Origin: Alistipes communis
GTDB taxonomy: Bacteria > Bacteroidota > Bacteroidia > Bacteroidales > Rikenellaceae
DNA length: 64,000 bases
Direction: 5' to 3'
Assembly: GCF_006542665.1 (NCBI RefSeq)
Contig: NZ_AP019735.1
Coordinates: 1,178,001-1,242,000, forward strand
The notes beneath the pieces were generated by a model. The model was not told the DNA's origin. It did not search any database and saw nothing but the letters and a program-made list of their open reading frames with translations. Of this stretch, positions 43,732-50,930 are shown one piece after another; the first letter of the stretch is position 1, and each line of letters begins with the position of its first letter. Both the position numbers and the translations under genes were made by a program.

Positions 43732-45137
43732 GGTAGTGTAAACTAAACTGTGTCAAGTTATATTTCGGAGCTGTTTTGGAATATTGAAGGTTCCAAAACA
43801 GCTCTGCTAAGTTATCAATATCGTCAAAGAACTCCAAACAAAAGATGTTGTCAGGCTAAGATCCTGAACCTGTCCGGGAATAGGATAGCCAATTGCTGGG
43901 CCGTCTGCCCCCAATTCTGTACCGGTTGGGGCCACTTCTTCCTTATCCTCGTAAATGCAAGATAGACAAGTTTTTCCAGGGCGGTATCAGATGTAAACAC
44001 GCCCTTGTTCTTGGTTACCTTGCGTAGCTGGCGGTGATAGCCTTCTACGGTGTTTGTAGTGTATATTATCCTTCTGATATGCTGTGAGTACTGGAAGTAG
44101 GCGGTCAGACGATCCCAATTGTCTCGCCAGCTCTTGATGACAATCGGATAGTCCTCGCCCCACTTGATTTCAAGGTCGTCAAGAGCCTTCTCTGCGGCAT
44201 CCTTATTGACGGCCTGATATACAAGTTTCAGATCCCTCATGAACTCTTTCTGATTCTTGCTGGCGACATACTTGATTGAGTTGCGTACCTGATGTACGAT
44301 GCAAAGCTGGACCGTTGTCTCCGGAAAGACGCTTGCAATCGCATCGGGAAAGCCCTTGAGACCGTCCATGCAGGCGATGAGGATATCCTGGACTCCTCTG
44401 TTCTGGAGATCCGTAAGGACACCGAACCAGAAGTTGGCTCCCTCGCTCCTGGATATGTACATGCCCAAAAGCTCTTTCCTTCCCTCGCATGTAAGGGCCA
44501 GTACATTATAGATGGCTTGTGTCACTGGATGGTTCTTCTCATCCATTACCTTGTAATGTACCGCATCAAGCCATACGATGGGATACACCCGGTCCAGAGG
44601 CCGGGGTTTCCAGCTTTGTATCTCAGGAAGGACACGATCCGTAATGCTGCTGATGGTCTCTGCCGATATGCGGTTGCCGAACTGCTCTTCTAGGATGTCG
44701 CTTATCTCTCTTGTGCTGTTACCGATGGCGTACAGGCCTATGATTCTGTCCGCAAGTGAGTCCGCAAGGATCTTCTCGCGTTTGCGTACAACCTGAGGAT
44801 CGAAAGTGCCGTCCCGGTCGCGCGGTGTGTTTATTGTCACTTCGCCCATCGAGGTCTGCACCTGCTTGCTCATGTGACCGTTGCGGCGGTTACCCCACTC
44901 GCGTTCACTGCCTTCCAGATGGCTGTCCATCTCTCCTTCAAGGGCGCTGTTAAGCAGATTCTCCAACAAAGGTGCCAATACTCCTTCCTTGCCGGAAAGA
45001 GGAACACCGGCCTTCAATTGTTCAATGGCATTCGCCTTGAACTGTTCAAAATCAAATGAATTACTCATAATTAAAGTGTGTCTGTAAAGTTAATATTTTC
45101 TTTTTCCTTTACTTGACACACTTTAATTTACAGTCTC
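43732..45137 (-). mobile_element. IS256-family insertion sequence, complete
   Basis: The 1406-bp element has terminal inverted repeats of 27 bp with 21 matches, including TGTGTCAAGT at the inner end. It is flanked by the 8-bp direct repeat CGATCTGT (43724-43731 and 45138-45145), the target duplication expected for IS256. It encodes one intact transposase and so may still be active. It lies directly after the operon hairpin. Confidence 0.93.
43851..45068 (-). CDS. IS256-family transposase
   Basis: This 405-residue DDE transposase of the Transposase_mut family shows the acidic residues in VWLDAVHYKV, in ACMDGLKGFPDAI and in TTNTVEGYHRQLRK, the last being the IS256 Glu signature. The N-terminal part (REWGNRRNGHMSKQVQTSMG) matches the DNA-binding region. 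Length and frame are complete. It fills the insertion sequence between the terminal repeats. Confidence 0.97.
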   Translation of the reverse strand: MSNSFDFEQFKANAIEQLKAGVPLSGKEGVLAPLLENLLNSALEGEMDSHLEGSEREWGNRRNGHMSKQVQTSMGEVTINTPRDRDGTFDPQVVRKREKILADSLADRIIGLYAIGNSTREISDILEEQFGNRISAETISSITDRVLPEIQSWKPRPLDRVYPIVWLDAVHYKVMDEKNHPVTQAIYNVLALTCEGRKELLGMYISRSEGANFWFGVLTDLQNRGVQDILIACMDGLKGFPDAIASVFPETTVQLCIVHQVRNSIKYVASKNQKEFMRDLKLVYQAVNKDAAEKALDDLEIKWGEDYPIVIKSWRDNWDRLTAYFQYSQHIRRIIYTTNTVEGYHRQLRKVTKNKGVFTSDTALEKLVYLAFTRIRKKWPQPVQNWGQTAQQLAILFPDRFRILA

Positions 45138-45255
45138 CGATCTGTTATTTTTTACACTTTCATTTTTCCCTCAACCAATCATCTGCGCCCTATCGCTACT
45201 AATACCGACATAGGCCTGTATGACCACCGCTTCCTAGTATAAAAGCGATATGTAG

Positions 45256-45444
45256 TGTGGTTTATATTTCACTTACCAACTCCTATCGTTCAAAAATTAC
45301 ATTGACAAATTCTTCGTCCATCAGTTCGTCACGGAAATGCCGCTAGACTATTTTGTATGATATGCCGATTTTCGTATTTTCAAAAAGTTCATTTCAGACT
45401 TTCATCCAAATGTGCAGGAGAGTGATACGAAAACTACATCTTAA
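45256..45444 (+). pseudogene. Coding remnant of unknown gene
   Basis: A plus-strand frame reads TYQLLSFKNYIDKFFVHQF and VTEMPLDYFV, then a TGA, then YADFRIFKKFISDFHPNVQE to a stop. It looks like the decayed end of a gene cut off upstream, possibly by the IS. I do not recognise the family. The rest of 45146-45458 shows nothing else. Confidence 0.35.
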
Positions 45445-45458
45445 AAAATTATCGATAG

Positions 45459-45898
45459 TTAATTTTTATTATTAATTACTGTTATCAGCCACTCCTCCCG
45501 CAATTGTCTGGTCAGCTCCGACACCTGCTCCGAAAGAGATTTCAATTCTCGCGTGCAGGCTACCAGCGTGTCGATCTGGCGGGGCAGCATGTTACGCGAG
45601 AGGTACGTGTTGATCGCCTTGACGACCTGATTGTAGTTGTTCCCAACGCGGGAAATCTGGGCGATGTACTCGTTCAGCCGGACGAGGTAACGCTGTTTCG
45701 TGGGGTCGCCCTGACCACGCGGAACGTCTCGTCGAAGATTCGCCCGACAATGAAGCGGCTGCGGTTGTGCTCCAAGCCCGCCCTTCACAGCATCCGCTCG
45801 AAGCGGATATGCTGCTCCTCGGTCAGCTTGAAGTTGTACCGATGAATCTTCGGATCGGTCGCACGAGGCCGGCCGATCTTTCCTTTAATCTTTCCCAT
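45459..45898 (-). pseudogene. Decayed mobA-type relaxosome gene
   Basis: From ATG 45898 the frame reads MGKIKGKIGRPRATDPKIHR, YNFKLTEEQHIRFERML, then an in-frame TGA. After it the frame continues (RAGLEHNRSRFIVGRIFDET), a one-base frameshift follows, and the intact end runs RYLVRLNEYIAQISRVGNNY, NQVVKAINTYL. The NNYNQVVK motif is the one seen in mobA at 8251. The relaxase gene expected next on the minus strand is absent. The element has therefore lost its mobilisation functions. Confidence 0.8.
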
Positions 45899-45951
45899 AA
45901 TCCTGATTCGTATTTAGCATTCAACATAAGTGGCGGCCGCAGCCCCGCAGG

Positions 45952-46007
45952 GCGAGCTGTACCTTTGTATGCCGAAAACCTTTTCGGCATACAAAGGTAC
46001 AGCTCGC
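45952..46007. repeat. 56-bp near-perfect palindrome between mobA remnant and DUF3408 gene
   Basis: Two perfect 27-bp arms are separated by CC. Each arm contains TACCTTTG reading outwards in one orientation (45960-45967 and its mirror at 45992-45999), that is, two opposed minus-seven boxes. A second dyad GTTCCCGC/GCGGGAAC follows at 46009-46025. The position upstream of mobA parallels the oriT region at 8048-8123, so an oriT or divergent promoter is likely. The 46026-46400 stretch shows no gene I can support. Confidence 0.8.
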
Positions 46008-46400
46008 TGTTCCCGCTGCGGGAACAAAACGCCGCACTGCGGATCGCTCGTTCCCCGCATCGAAAATCCTACGCGGATCACGCCGGCGACACTCGGTTTT
46101 CAGGGTGCAATATTACGACGCCGCGGCGAGAGCGGCAAACCCTGCGGACGGCCTCCGGCGGTCAGGAGCGGCCAGCCGATTCGGGGGCCACGATGGCGTA
46201 TTATCTTGCGGACGGAAGCACGAAAGAACGGATGCGGGATCGTCCGCCGCCGTGCTTCCGCCCGTGCGAGCCGGCAAGACCGATTCGCCGCGAACATCTT
46301 CCGACAAATTCGTGAATGAATGATCGCTCGAACGGGGCAGGGCCGTAAAGCCTTTTCGTTCGTCGCCGACCGTTCATTCGCACAAAACAGACTGCATACC

Positions 46401-46796
46401 ATGACGAAGAAAACCGTGATCGATGAAGAGCTGGTACGCCGTGCCATCGGCAACACCCCGTCGATTCTCGACGCCGACCCGCCGCCCTTCGACGAGCGGA
46501 TCATAAAGACGGTGGAGGATTCCGACGAGGCTCCGCAAGCCGCCGAACGGCGCAGGAGAATCCTGCTTCCCGATTTCGAGCGGAGGTTCATGGCCCGCAC
46601 GGAGATCCGCTTCCGCGCGGCGATCTATGTCGATGCCGAAACCAAGCGCAAGATACTGGACGTCGTGCGAAAGATCGGACCCGACCGTATGACCGCAACC
46701 TCCTATGCGGACAACATTCTGCGGTGGCACCTCGAAACCTACCGCGAAGAGATCAACCGTCTGCACAACGACCGGAACTCCCGCGAGCTGCTCTAA
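46401..46796 (+). CDS. DUF3408 family protein
   Basis: This 131-residue protein starts MTKKTVIDEELVRRAIGNTP. The C-terminal domain (IYVDAETKRKILDVVRKIGP and SYADNILRWHLETYREEINR) matches DUF3408, as in traB and traC of the CTn. In conjugative elements such genes follow a ParA-like gene; here ParA is missing and the gene stands alone, divergent from the mobA remnant. It is probably a leftover of a larger transfer module, though the frame is intact. The start was chosen at the conserved region; the frame is open upstream. Confidence 0.8.
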   Translation: MTKKTVIDEELVRRAIGNTPSILDADPPPFDERIIKTVEDSDEAPQAAERRRRILLPDFERRFMARTEIRFRAAIYVDAETKRKILDVVRKIGPDRMTATSYADNILRWHLETYREEINRLHNDRNSRELL

Positions 46797-46903
46797 CCCT
46801 GCCCCGAGGCTCCGGCCGGCCCGAACGGACATCCTCGAAAATGTCGGTGAGGGGCGGCCGGAGACGAACGGAAATCAAGCAACGCCGGTTTGATTCATAC
46901 AAA

Positions 46904-46934
46904 AAAGAGACGGAACATAATGTTCCGTCTCTTT
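46904..46934. terminator. Bidirectional terminator
   Basis: Arms of 15 bp (AAAGAGACGGAACAT and complement) flank a single A, with A and T runs outside. It separates the convergent DUF3408 and XRE genes. Confidence 0.85.
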
Positions 46935-46945
46935 ATATCATATGG

Positions 46946-47194
46946 TTATTCTTTTTTAGGCGGGTATTCCATTGGAGCGAAAAATTCATCCAAAGAAATA
47001 TTGTAATACCTACAAATAATAGCAATAGACGTGAGGTTAGGAAAATTCTCGCCTGTTTCTAAATTTGGAATATTCAGTCCGGTTGCCTCTTTCAGTTTTT
47101 CTTGTGTATGCCCATGAATACTACGGAGCTCTTTGATCCGCAGTACTATTTTTTGAAGAAGTATTTCGTCGCGTCGTTGCTTTTTCCGTTTCAT
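46946..47194 (-). CDS. XRE-family helix-turn-helix regulator
   Basis: This small 82-residue repressor-type protein has the helix-turn-helix pattern RIKELRSIHGHTQEKLKEAT, GLNIPNLETGENFPNLTSIA and the C-terminal NISLDEFFAP. It is a typical element regulator. It is divergent from a strong promoter at 47240-47270 that reads into the structured RNA locus, which it might control. That link is inference. Confidence 0.88.
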   Translation of the reverse strand: MKRKKQRRDEILLQKIVLRIKELRSIHGHTQEKLKEATGLNIPNLETGENFPNLTSIAIICRYYNISLDEFFAPMEYPPKKE

Positions 47195-47239
47195 TGACGC
47201 AAATAAAAAAGCTAACCTTAATTTTTGCGCTAATACTTG

Positions 47240-47270
47240 TTTGAGTTATCAAGAATAATACCTATATTTG
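47240..47270 (+). promoter_or_regulatory. Consensus promoter reading into structured RNA locus
   Basis: TTTG (47240-47243), exactly 19 nt, then TATATTTG (47263-47270) is a full match to the Bacteroidota consensus. The nearest annotated gene downstream begins 655 bp away, so the transcript has a very long leader or is a separate RNA. Confidence 0.75.
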
Positions 47271-47276
47271 TGACAC

Positions 47277-47530
47277 ATACATTACGAAAATTATGCTACC
47301 TTTGCGATTGAACGACTCGGCATAACCGACGGACATAACATTATAGAGGGTAAACAACTCTTTATACCTACCGTGAAATTAGGAACTTTATTGGTAATCA
47401 GGTATAATGGTTGTCAGTCTCAGTTATGTCCTACCCATTAGGGTAGGACACGGCTGGGGCGCAGGACGATCAACTGATTACGGGTTTCCTAATACCTACG
47501 GTAGTTGATTGACACCGCGCCCCTTTTTCT
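47277..47530 (+). ncRNA. Candidate structured RNA with intrinsic terminator
   Basis: Between the promoter at 47240-47270 and T5 at 47524 lie several pairing segments. They include CTACCGT/ACGGTAG (47368, 47498), ATTAGGAA/TTCCTAAT (47378, 47486), GTAATCAG/CTGATTAC (47394, 47474) and a perfect 10-bp hairpin TGTCCTACCC-ATTA-GGGTAGGACA (47427-47450). In a competing fold ATCAACT/AGTTGAT (47469, 47503) and GGGGCGC/GCGCCCC (47456, 47517) form a terminator stem ending in T5. No reading frame explains the region. It matches no RNA family I recognise; expression is inferred. Confidence 0.6.
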
Positions 47531-47925
47531 TTTCCCTGCGGGCGCATGATCCATCGCTCCGAACGTTATGCGCCGTCCCGCCCCGAATACAATAAAATAT
47601 ACGAACTGCATCTGCCGAATCCTCGGCCGGCGGAATCGGCATGCGGGTATGACGCCTTTGTCCGCAACGGTTCGGTCGCCCTTCACGCTCCGCCGATCTT
47701 ACAGGCGGCGGCATCGCCTTGTTTCTTTTTCAAGTAAAAGTTTTAGGTTCGGCGATGTCGCTGCCCTTCCCATACGGTCCCCGCGATCCGTAACTGACGA
47801 GTACTGGTACGTCGCCTCCGCCGCACGATCGGTGCGGCGGAGTGGCGGGCGGGGCAGCTCCGATATACTCCGCAAATTGCACTTAATATGACCCCTGAAC
47901 AACGAACCCGATACTTAAAACTACA
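47531..47925. other. Intergenic stretch before the 220-residue gene
   Basis: GC-rich DNA with only short overlapping frames, none with convincing coding character. No repeat or promoter match is evident. Confidence 0.4.
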
Positions 47926-48588
47926 ATGAAAAAGGAAACGACACTCCCCGACGAGCTGGCCCGACTCCTCCTGCTCGAAACCGATGAAGACGTGAAAACC
48001 GAGGACGATTCCCCGAGCCTCGACTACCGGCGGGACATCCGTTCGATCCTGACGGCCCTGTACGAGCGGGCGCCCTACATCTATGCCCTCTTCAAGGCCG
48101 CGCCGAAGACGGAGTTCCGCATCGCGCTGACCGAGGATTTATCGCGTGGCGACCTCCCCGATGAAACCTATACCATCCCCGAGTTCTGCGCCCGTTACGC
48201 CTCCTTCAAGCCCAAAGGGCAGATCTTCCTTATCAGCTTCTCGGTCTACTGCACGGAGAAGGAGCGCGAGGAGACGTACCGTAAATACGGCGAAGTGTTC
48301 TGCTCGCCCGAGGGCACGGCGCTCTGCGAGATCGGCAGCGAAGACCTCGATACGGCGGTCGAAGAAATCGTCAGCGAGTTCCCGAACTACATGATGTGTC
48401 GCTGCCGCGCGGCGATTCTCGCGAACGAGCCGCTGACGATCGACGAGGAGACGATCGCGCGCTATGCGCTGACGGCCGAAGACGCCGCACGGCTCCGGCG
48501 GATCGTCAAGCGTTGCAACACCGAGATCGTCGCCGAGCTGCGCGGGCAGTACGAACGTCTCGCGGCCATCGACTGTCTGAAACGATAG
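47926..48588 (+). CDS. Hypothetical protein of the integrative element
   Basis: This acidic, soluble protein of 220 residues starts MKKETTLPDELARLLLLETD. It has no signal peptide or membrane segment. The middle reads FISFSVYCTEKEREETYRKY-like (seen as IFLISFSVYCTEKEREETYR) and the C-terminus is helical (LTAEDAARLRRIVKRCNTEI). I do not recognise a family. It lies between the structured RNA locus and the integrase, ends at a hairpin, and codon use resembles the GC-rich flanks rather than the AT-rich operon. Confidence 0.7.
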   Translation: MKKETTLPDELARLLLLETDEDVKTEDDSPSLDYRRDIRSILTALYERAPYIYALFKAAPKTEFRIALTEDLSRGDLPDETYTIPEFCARYASFKPKGQIFLISFSVYCTEKEREETYRKYGEVFCSPEGTALCEIGSEDLDTAVEEIVSEFPNYMMCRCRAAILANEPLTIDEETIARYALTAEDAARLRRIVKRCNTEIVAELRGQYERLAAIDCLKR

Positions 48589-48597
48589 AATAAACAC

Positions 48598-48636
48598 AGA
48601 CAAGGGGCGAGGCTTCGACGGCCCGCCCCTTTGTCT
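48598..48636. terminator. Hairpin between convergent genes
   Basis: AGACAAGGGGCG pairs with CGCCCCTTTGTCT with one bulged base. It sits between the 220-residue gene and the integrase end; no long T-run follows. Confidence 0.5.
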
Positions 48637-48640
48637 CACG

Positions 48641-49859
48641 TTATAATGACAGCATCTCTCCGATTTTTTTCATCTCGCGACTGATATTCGCCTCCGAAAT
48701 CTTCGCATAGCGCCGTGTCATGTTCGTATTCGTATGGCCCAGTATCTTGGCGATGATGTCGATCGGCATCCCGTATTCGATCGCAAGCGTCGCGAACGTA
48801 TGTCTTGCACAGTGCGTCGTCAGGTTCTTCGGTATGTTGCACAACGTCGCAATTTCTTTCAAATAGGCGTTCATCTTCGCGTTCGACGGCACGGGAAGCA
48901 GCTTGCCTCTCGCCCTGCACGTTTCATCCCGCTCGTATTTCCGCAGCAGTGCGATCGGATGCGGTAGCAGCGGCACACGACTCATTACCGCCGTCTTTTC
49001 CCTCGGCTTGTGGATCCACTGCGTCCCGTCCTCGTCGGTCGTGATATGCTCCCTGCGCAGGTGATCCACATCCGTAAAGGCCAGCCCCGTCAGGCAGCAG
49101 AACGAGAACACGTCGCGGATGCGGGCCAGCCGGTCGTTCGGCAGCGGCTTGTGGATAAGCGTTTCGAGCTCCTCTTTCGTCAGCGGAACCTTGACGTTCG
49201 TCCGATCCACCTTCATCTTGTAGTAGCGGAACGGATTCTTTTCCAGCCACTCGTTCCGTATCGCATAGAGGATAAAGTTTTTCAGACAGCACAGCAGGTT
49301 CACGGCGCCGTTGTTCTTGCAGTTATGCGCCGTCTGCATGAACGTATTCAATCCGTCGATATATGCATAGTCGATCGCATCCAGCGGCAGGTCGTCTTTC
49401 CTGTACTGTTCTCTCATGTATTCGGTCATATAACGCAGCAGACGGTGGTATTTGTTCGCCGTGAGTTGCGTAAGGCGGATACCCACCTCCCTTTGCCGTT
49501 TGTCGCAGTATTTCGAAAACTCGACAAGGAACATCCGCGAACTCGCTGCCGCATGTTCCAATCGGTGCTTGATGGCGAAGCAGTCCGGAGTCTTGCCCTC
49601 CTTAATAAGGCTATCCGTAGGCAGCGAGGATGTTTGTGCGGTAAGTAGCGAGAATCCCGTTGATCTGCGTAGAAACGGGGTCTCGCAACATGCAACGTTC
49701 CAAACGCTGGTTCCAATGCTCCGGTTCGATCCGGCACTGGGTATAAATCTCCGTCGACCGGCCGGAGGTCGTGATACGGGCATAGATCGGCGCTGTGCCC
49801 TTCTTCGTGAGTTTCGTCTTCTTGCAGAAGAAGACCACGCTGAATGTCGTGCGTTTCAT
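48641..49859 (-). pseudogene. Tyrosine integrase of the tRNA-Gly element, frameshifted
   Basis: The N-terminal frame starts MKRTTFSVVFFCKKTKLTKK at 49859 and runs to ILATYRTNILAAYG-stop near 49611. The remainder is in another frame from DSLIKEGKTPDCFAIKHRLE on, so one extra base around 49615-49617 splits the gene. Joined, the product would be about 405 residues. The C-terminal part keeps the catalytic residues: TGLAFTDVDHL, the Lys in KPREKTAV, HCARH, LGHTN and Tyr in TRRYAKIS. The position that is Arg in most integrases is Ala here. It lies next to the tRNA as expected. A sequencing error cannot be excluded. Confidence 0.85.
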
Positions 49860-49943
49860 AATGCTGCTTGGGTTGGATCGGTTAAACGTATGCAGCATAG
49901 AGATTATTGGACGCAAAACAATGTAATTCAACGCATTGATCGT

Positions 49944-49987
49944 AAATCGTGACCTATTTTCGGTTCGAGCGAAACAGGTCACGATTT
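49944..49987. repeat. Inverted repeat between integrase and tRNA
   Basis: AAATCGTGACCT and its complement AGGTCACGATTT (12 bp, perfect) enclose a 20-nt segment that itself has TTTCG/CGAAA pairing. It lies in the attachment region upstream of int and could be an accessory binding site. Confidence 0.6.
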
Positions 49988-50039
49988 CGGTCCGGGCAAC
50001 CTGCTTTTTTATACGCTCGAATACATCGCCTAAAAAACG

Positions 50040-50079
50040 AAAAAACCTTACATATCGCTGATACATAAGGTTTTTTACT
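50040..50079 (-). terminator. Terminator downstream of tRNA-Gly
   Basis: On the minus strand AAAAACCTTA and its complement flank a 15-nt loop and end in TTTTTT. It lies about 35 bp beyond the tRNA 3' end on the element side, so it replaces the tRNA's original downstream sequence. Confidence 0.75.
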
Positions 50080-50110
50080 CGTTCTTGCTCCTCCTTTCAA
50101 AGAAGCCCGG

Positions 50111-50183
50111 AGCGGAAAACGGGACTCGGACCCGCGACCTCAACCTTGGCAAGGTTGCGCTCTACCAACTGAGCTATTTCCGC
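50111..50183 (-). tRNA. tRNA-Gly (anticodon GCC)
   Basis: The 73-nt cloverleaf reads GCGGAAA acceptor, GCTC D-stem with AGTTGGTA loop, CAACC anticodon stem with loop TTGCCAA, then the GCGGG/CCCGT T-stem and TTTCCGC acceptor. CCA is not encoded. The 3' end is the integration site of the element to the left, and a copy of its end lies at 36524. Confidence 0.95.
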
Positions 50184-50333
50184 AAAATGTTATCTGCTAC
50201 CCCGTTCGGGGCTTTTTGCGAGTGCAAAGATAAACCGAAATTTTTATTCTGCAAAATATTTCCGCAAAAAAATCGCAGGCCGCCCGACTCCGCATTCGTC
50301 CAAAACCGTTCCAATGCACAAGCCGTACGGCAA

Positions 50334-50831
50334 TTACTGAAATTCGACACGCGGATACAATTTTCCATTGTACCTATACTGCCGCTGCACGCCCCACACG
50401 ATGCGCCACTCGCCGACGCGCTCCCCGATCTGCGTACCCTGCTCGGCCGCATAGCGGTAACGGAAATCGGCTACCAGGTAATTCCCGCCGGCGGCATCGG
50501 GCAAAAAACTCAATGCGGTCGTCGCGGCAGCACAGTCGACGCCGTAGGCCCGGTCGATCAGTTCCGCGGGCGGAACGTCGCTGCCGTCCAGATGCAGAAA
50601 CATATATTGTACCGGCGCCGCCGGACTCTCGCCGAGAATGTCGGTCGGAAAGAGCAGACAATTCCCTCCGGGATAGTAAAAACGCACGTAGAAGGGTTCG
50701 ACATACACCTCGCCATGCTCATGCAGCGGGAAGAGATCCAGAAACTCTTCGCGCGACAACCCCGGATCTTCGGTCTCCTTCCCGCACGCAGCCAGCGACA
50801 AAGCCAGCAGGACACAAAACAGATATTTCAT
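50334..50831 (-). CDS. Putative lipoprotein
   Basis: This 165-residue protein has a lipoprotein signal (MKYLFCVLLALSLAACGKE) whose lipobox Cys is followed by an acidic stretch, fitting export and surface or periplasmic anchoring. The mature part shows no domain I recognise; it contains YVRFYYPGGNCLLFP and a C-terminal WRIVWGVQRQYRYNGKLYP. It stands alone between the tRNA and the GH20 gene, all in the same direction. Confidence 0.8.
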   Translation of the reverse strand: MKYLFCVLLALSLAACGKETEDPGLSREEFLDLFPLHEHGEVYVEPFYVRFYYPGGNCLLFPTDILGESPAAPVQYMFLHLDGSDVPPAELIDRAYGVDCAAATTALSFLPDAAGGNYLVADFRYRYAAEQGTQIGERVGEWRIVWGVQRQYRYNGKLYPRVEFQ

Positions 50832-50930
50832 GGCAATTCGATATTCGGTAATCGCCCGGATCGTCCGGCGGCGAGACTCCCGCAGACAGGGCGCACACCA
50901 CCGTGCATCCCGTCTGCGGGAGAAACGGAA

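Larger units (their letters stand above)
36524..50122. mobile_element. tRNA-Gly integrative element, partly decayed, with defence-like cargo
   Basis: The region is bounded by a direct repeat of the tRNA-Gly 3' end. It carries an integrase next to the intact tRNA, a mobA remnant, a DUF3408 gene, an XRE regulator, a four-gene cargo operon and an IS256-type insertion. The integrase has a frameshift, mobA has a stop and a frameshift, and no relaxase is present, so it is probably no longer mobile by itself. Base composition in the cargo is far lower in GC than the chromosome to the right. Boundaries rest on the 14-bp repeat and are inferred. Confidence 0.7.

Noticed and set aside
46100..46400. Several overlapping ORFs on both strands
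   Set aside because: All frames are open because of high GC content; none has recognisable motifs or a ribosome site.
47546..47737. 63-codon ORF MIHRSERYAPSRP
   Set aside because: No ribosome site, no recognisable motif, unusual composition; not supported as a gene.
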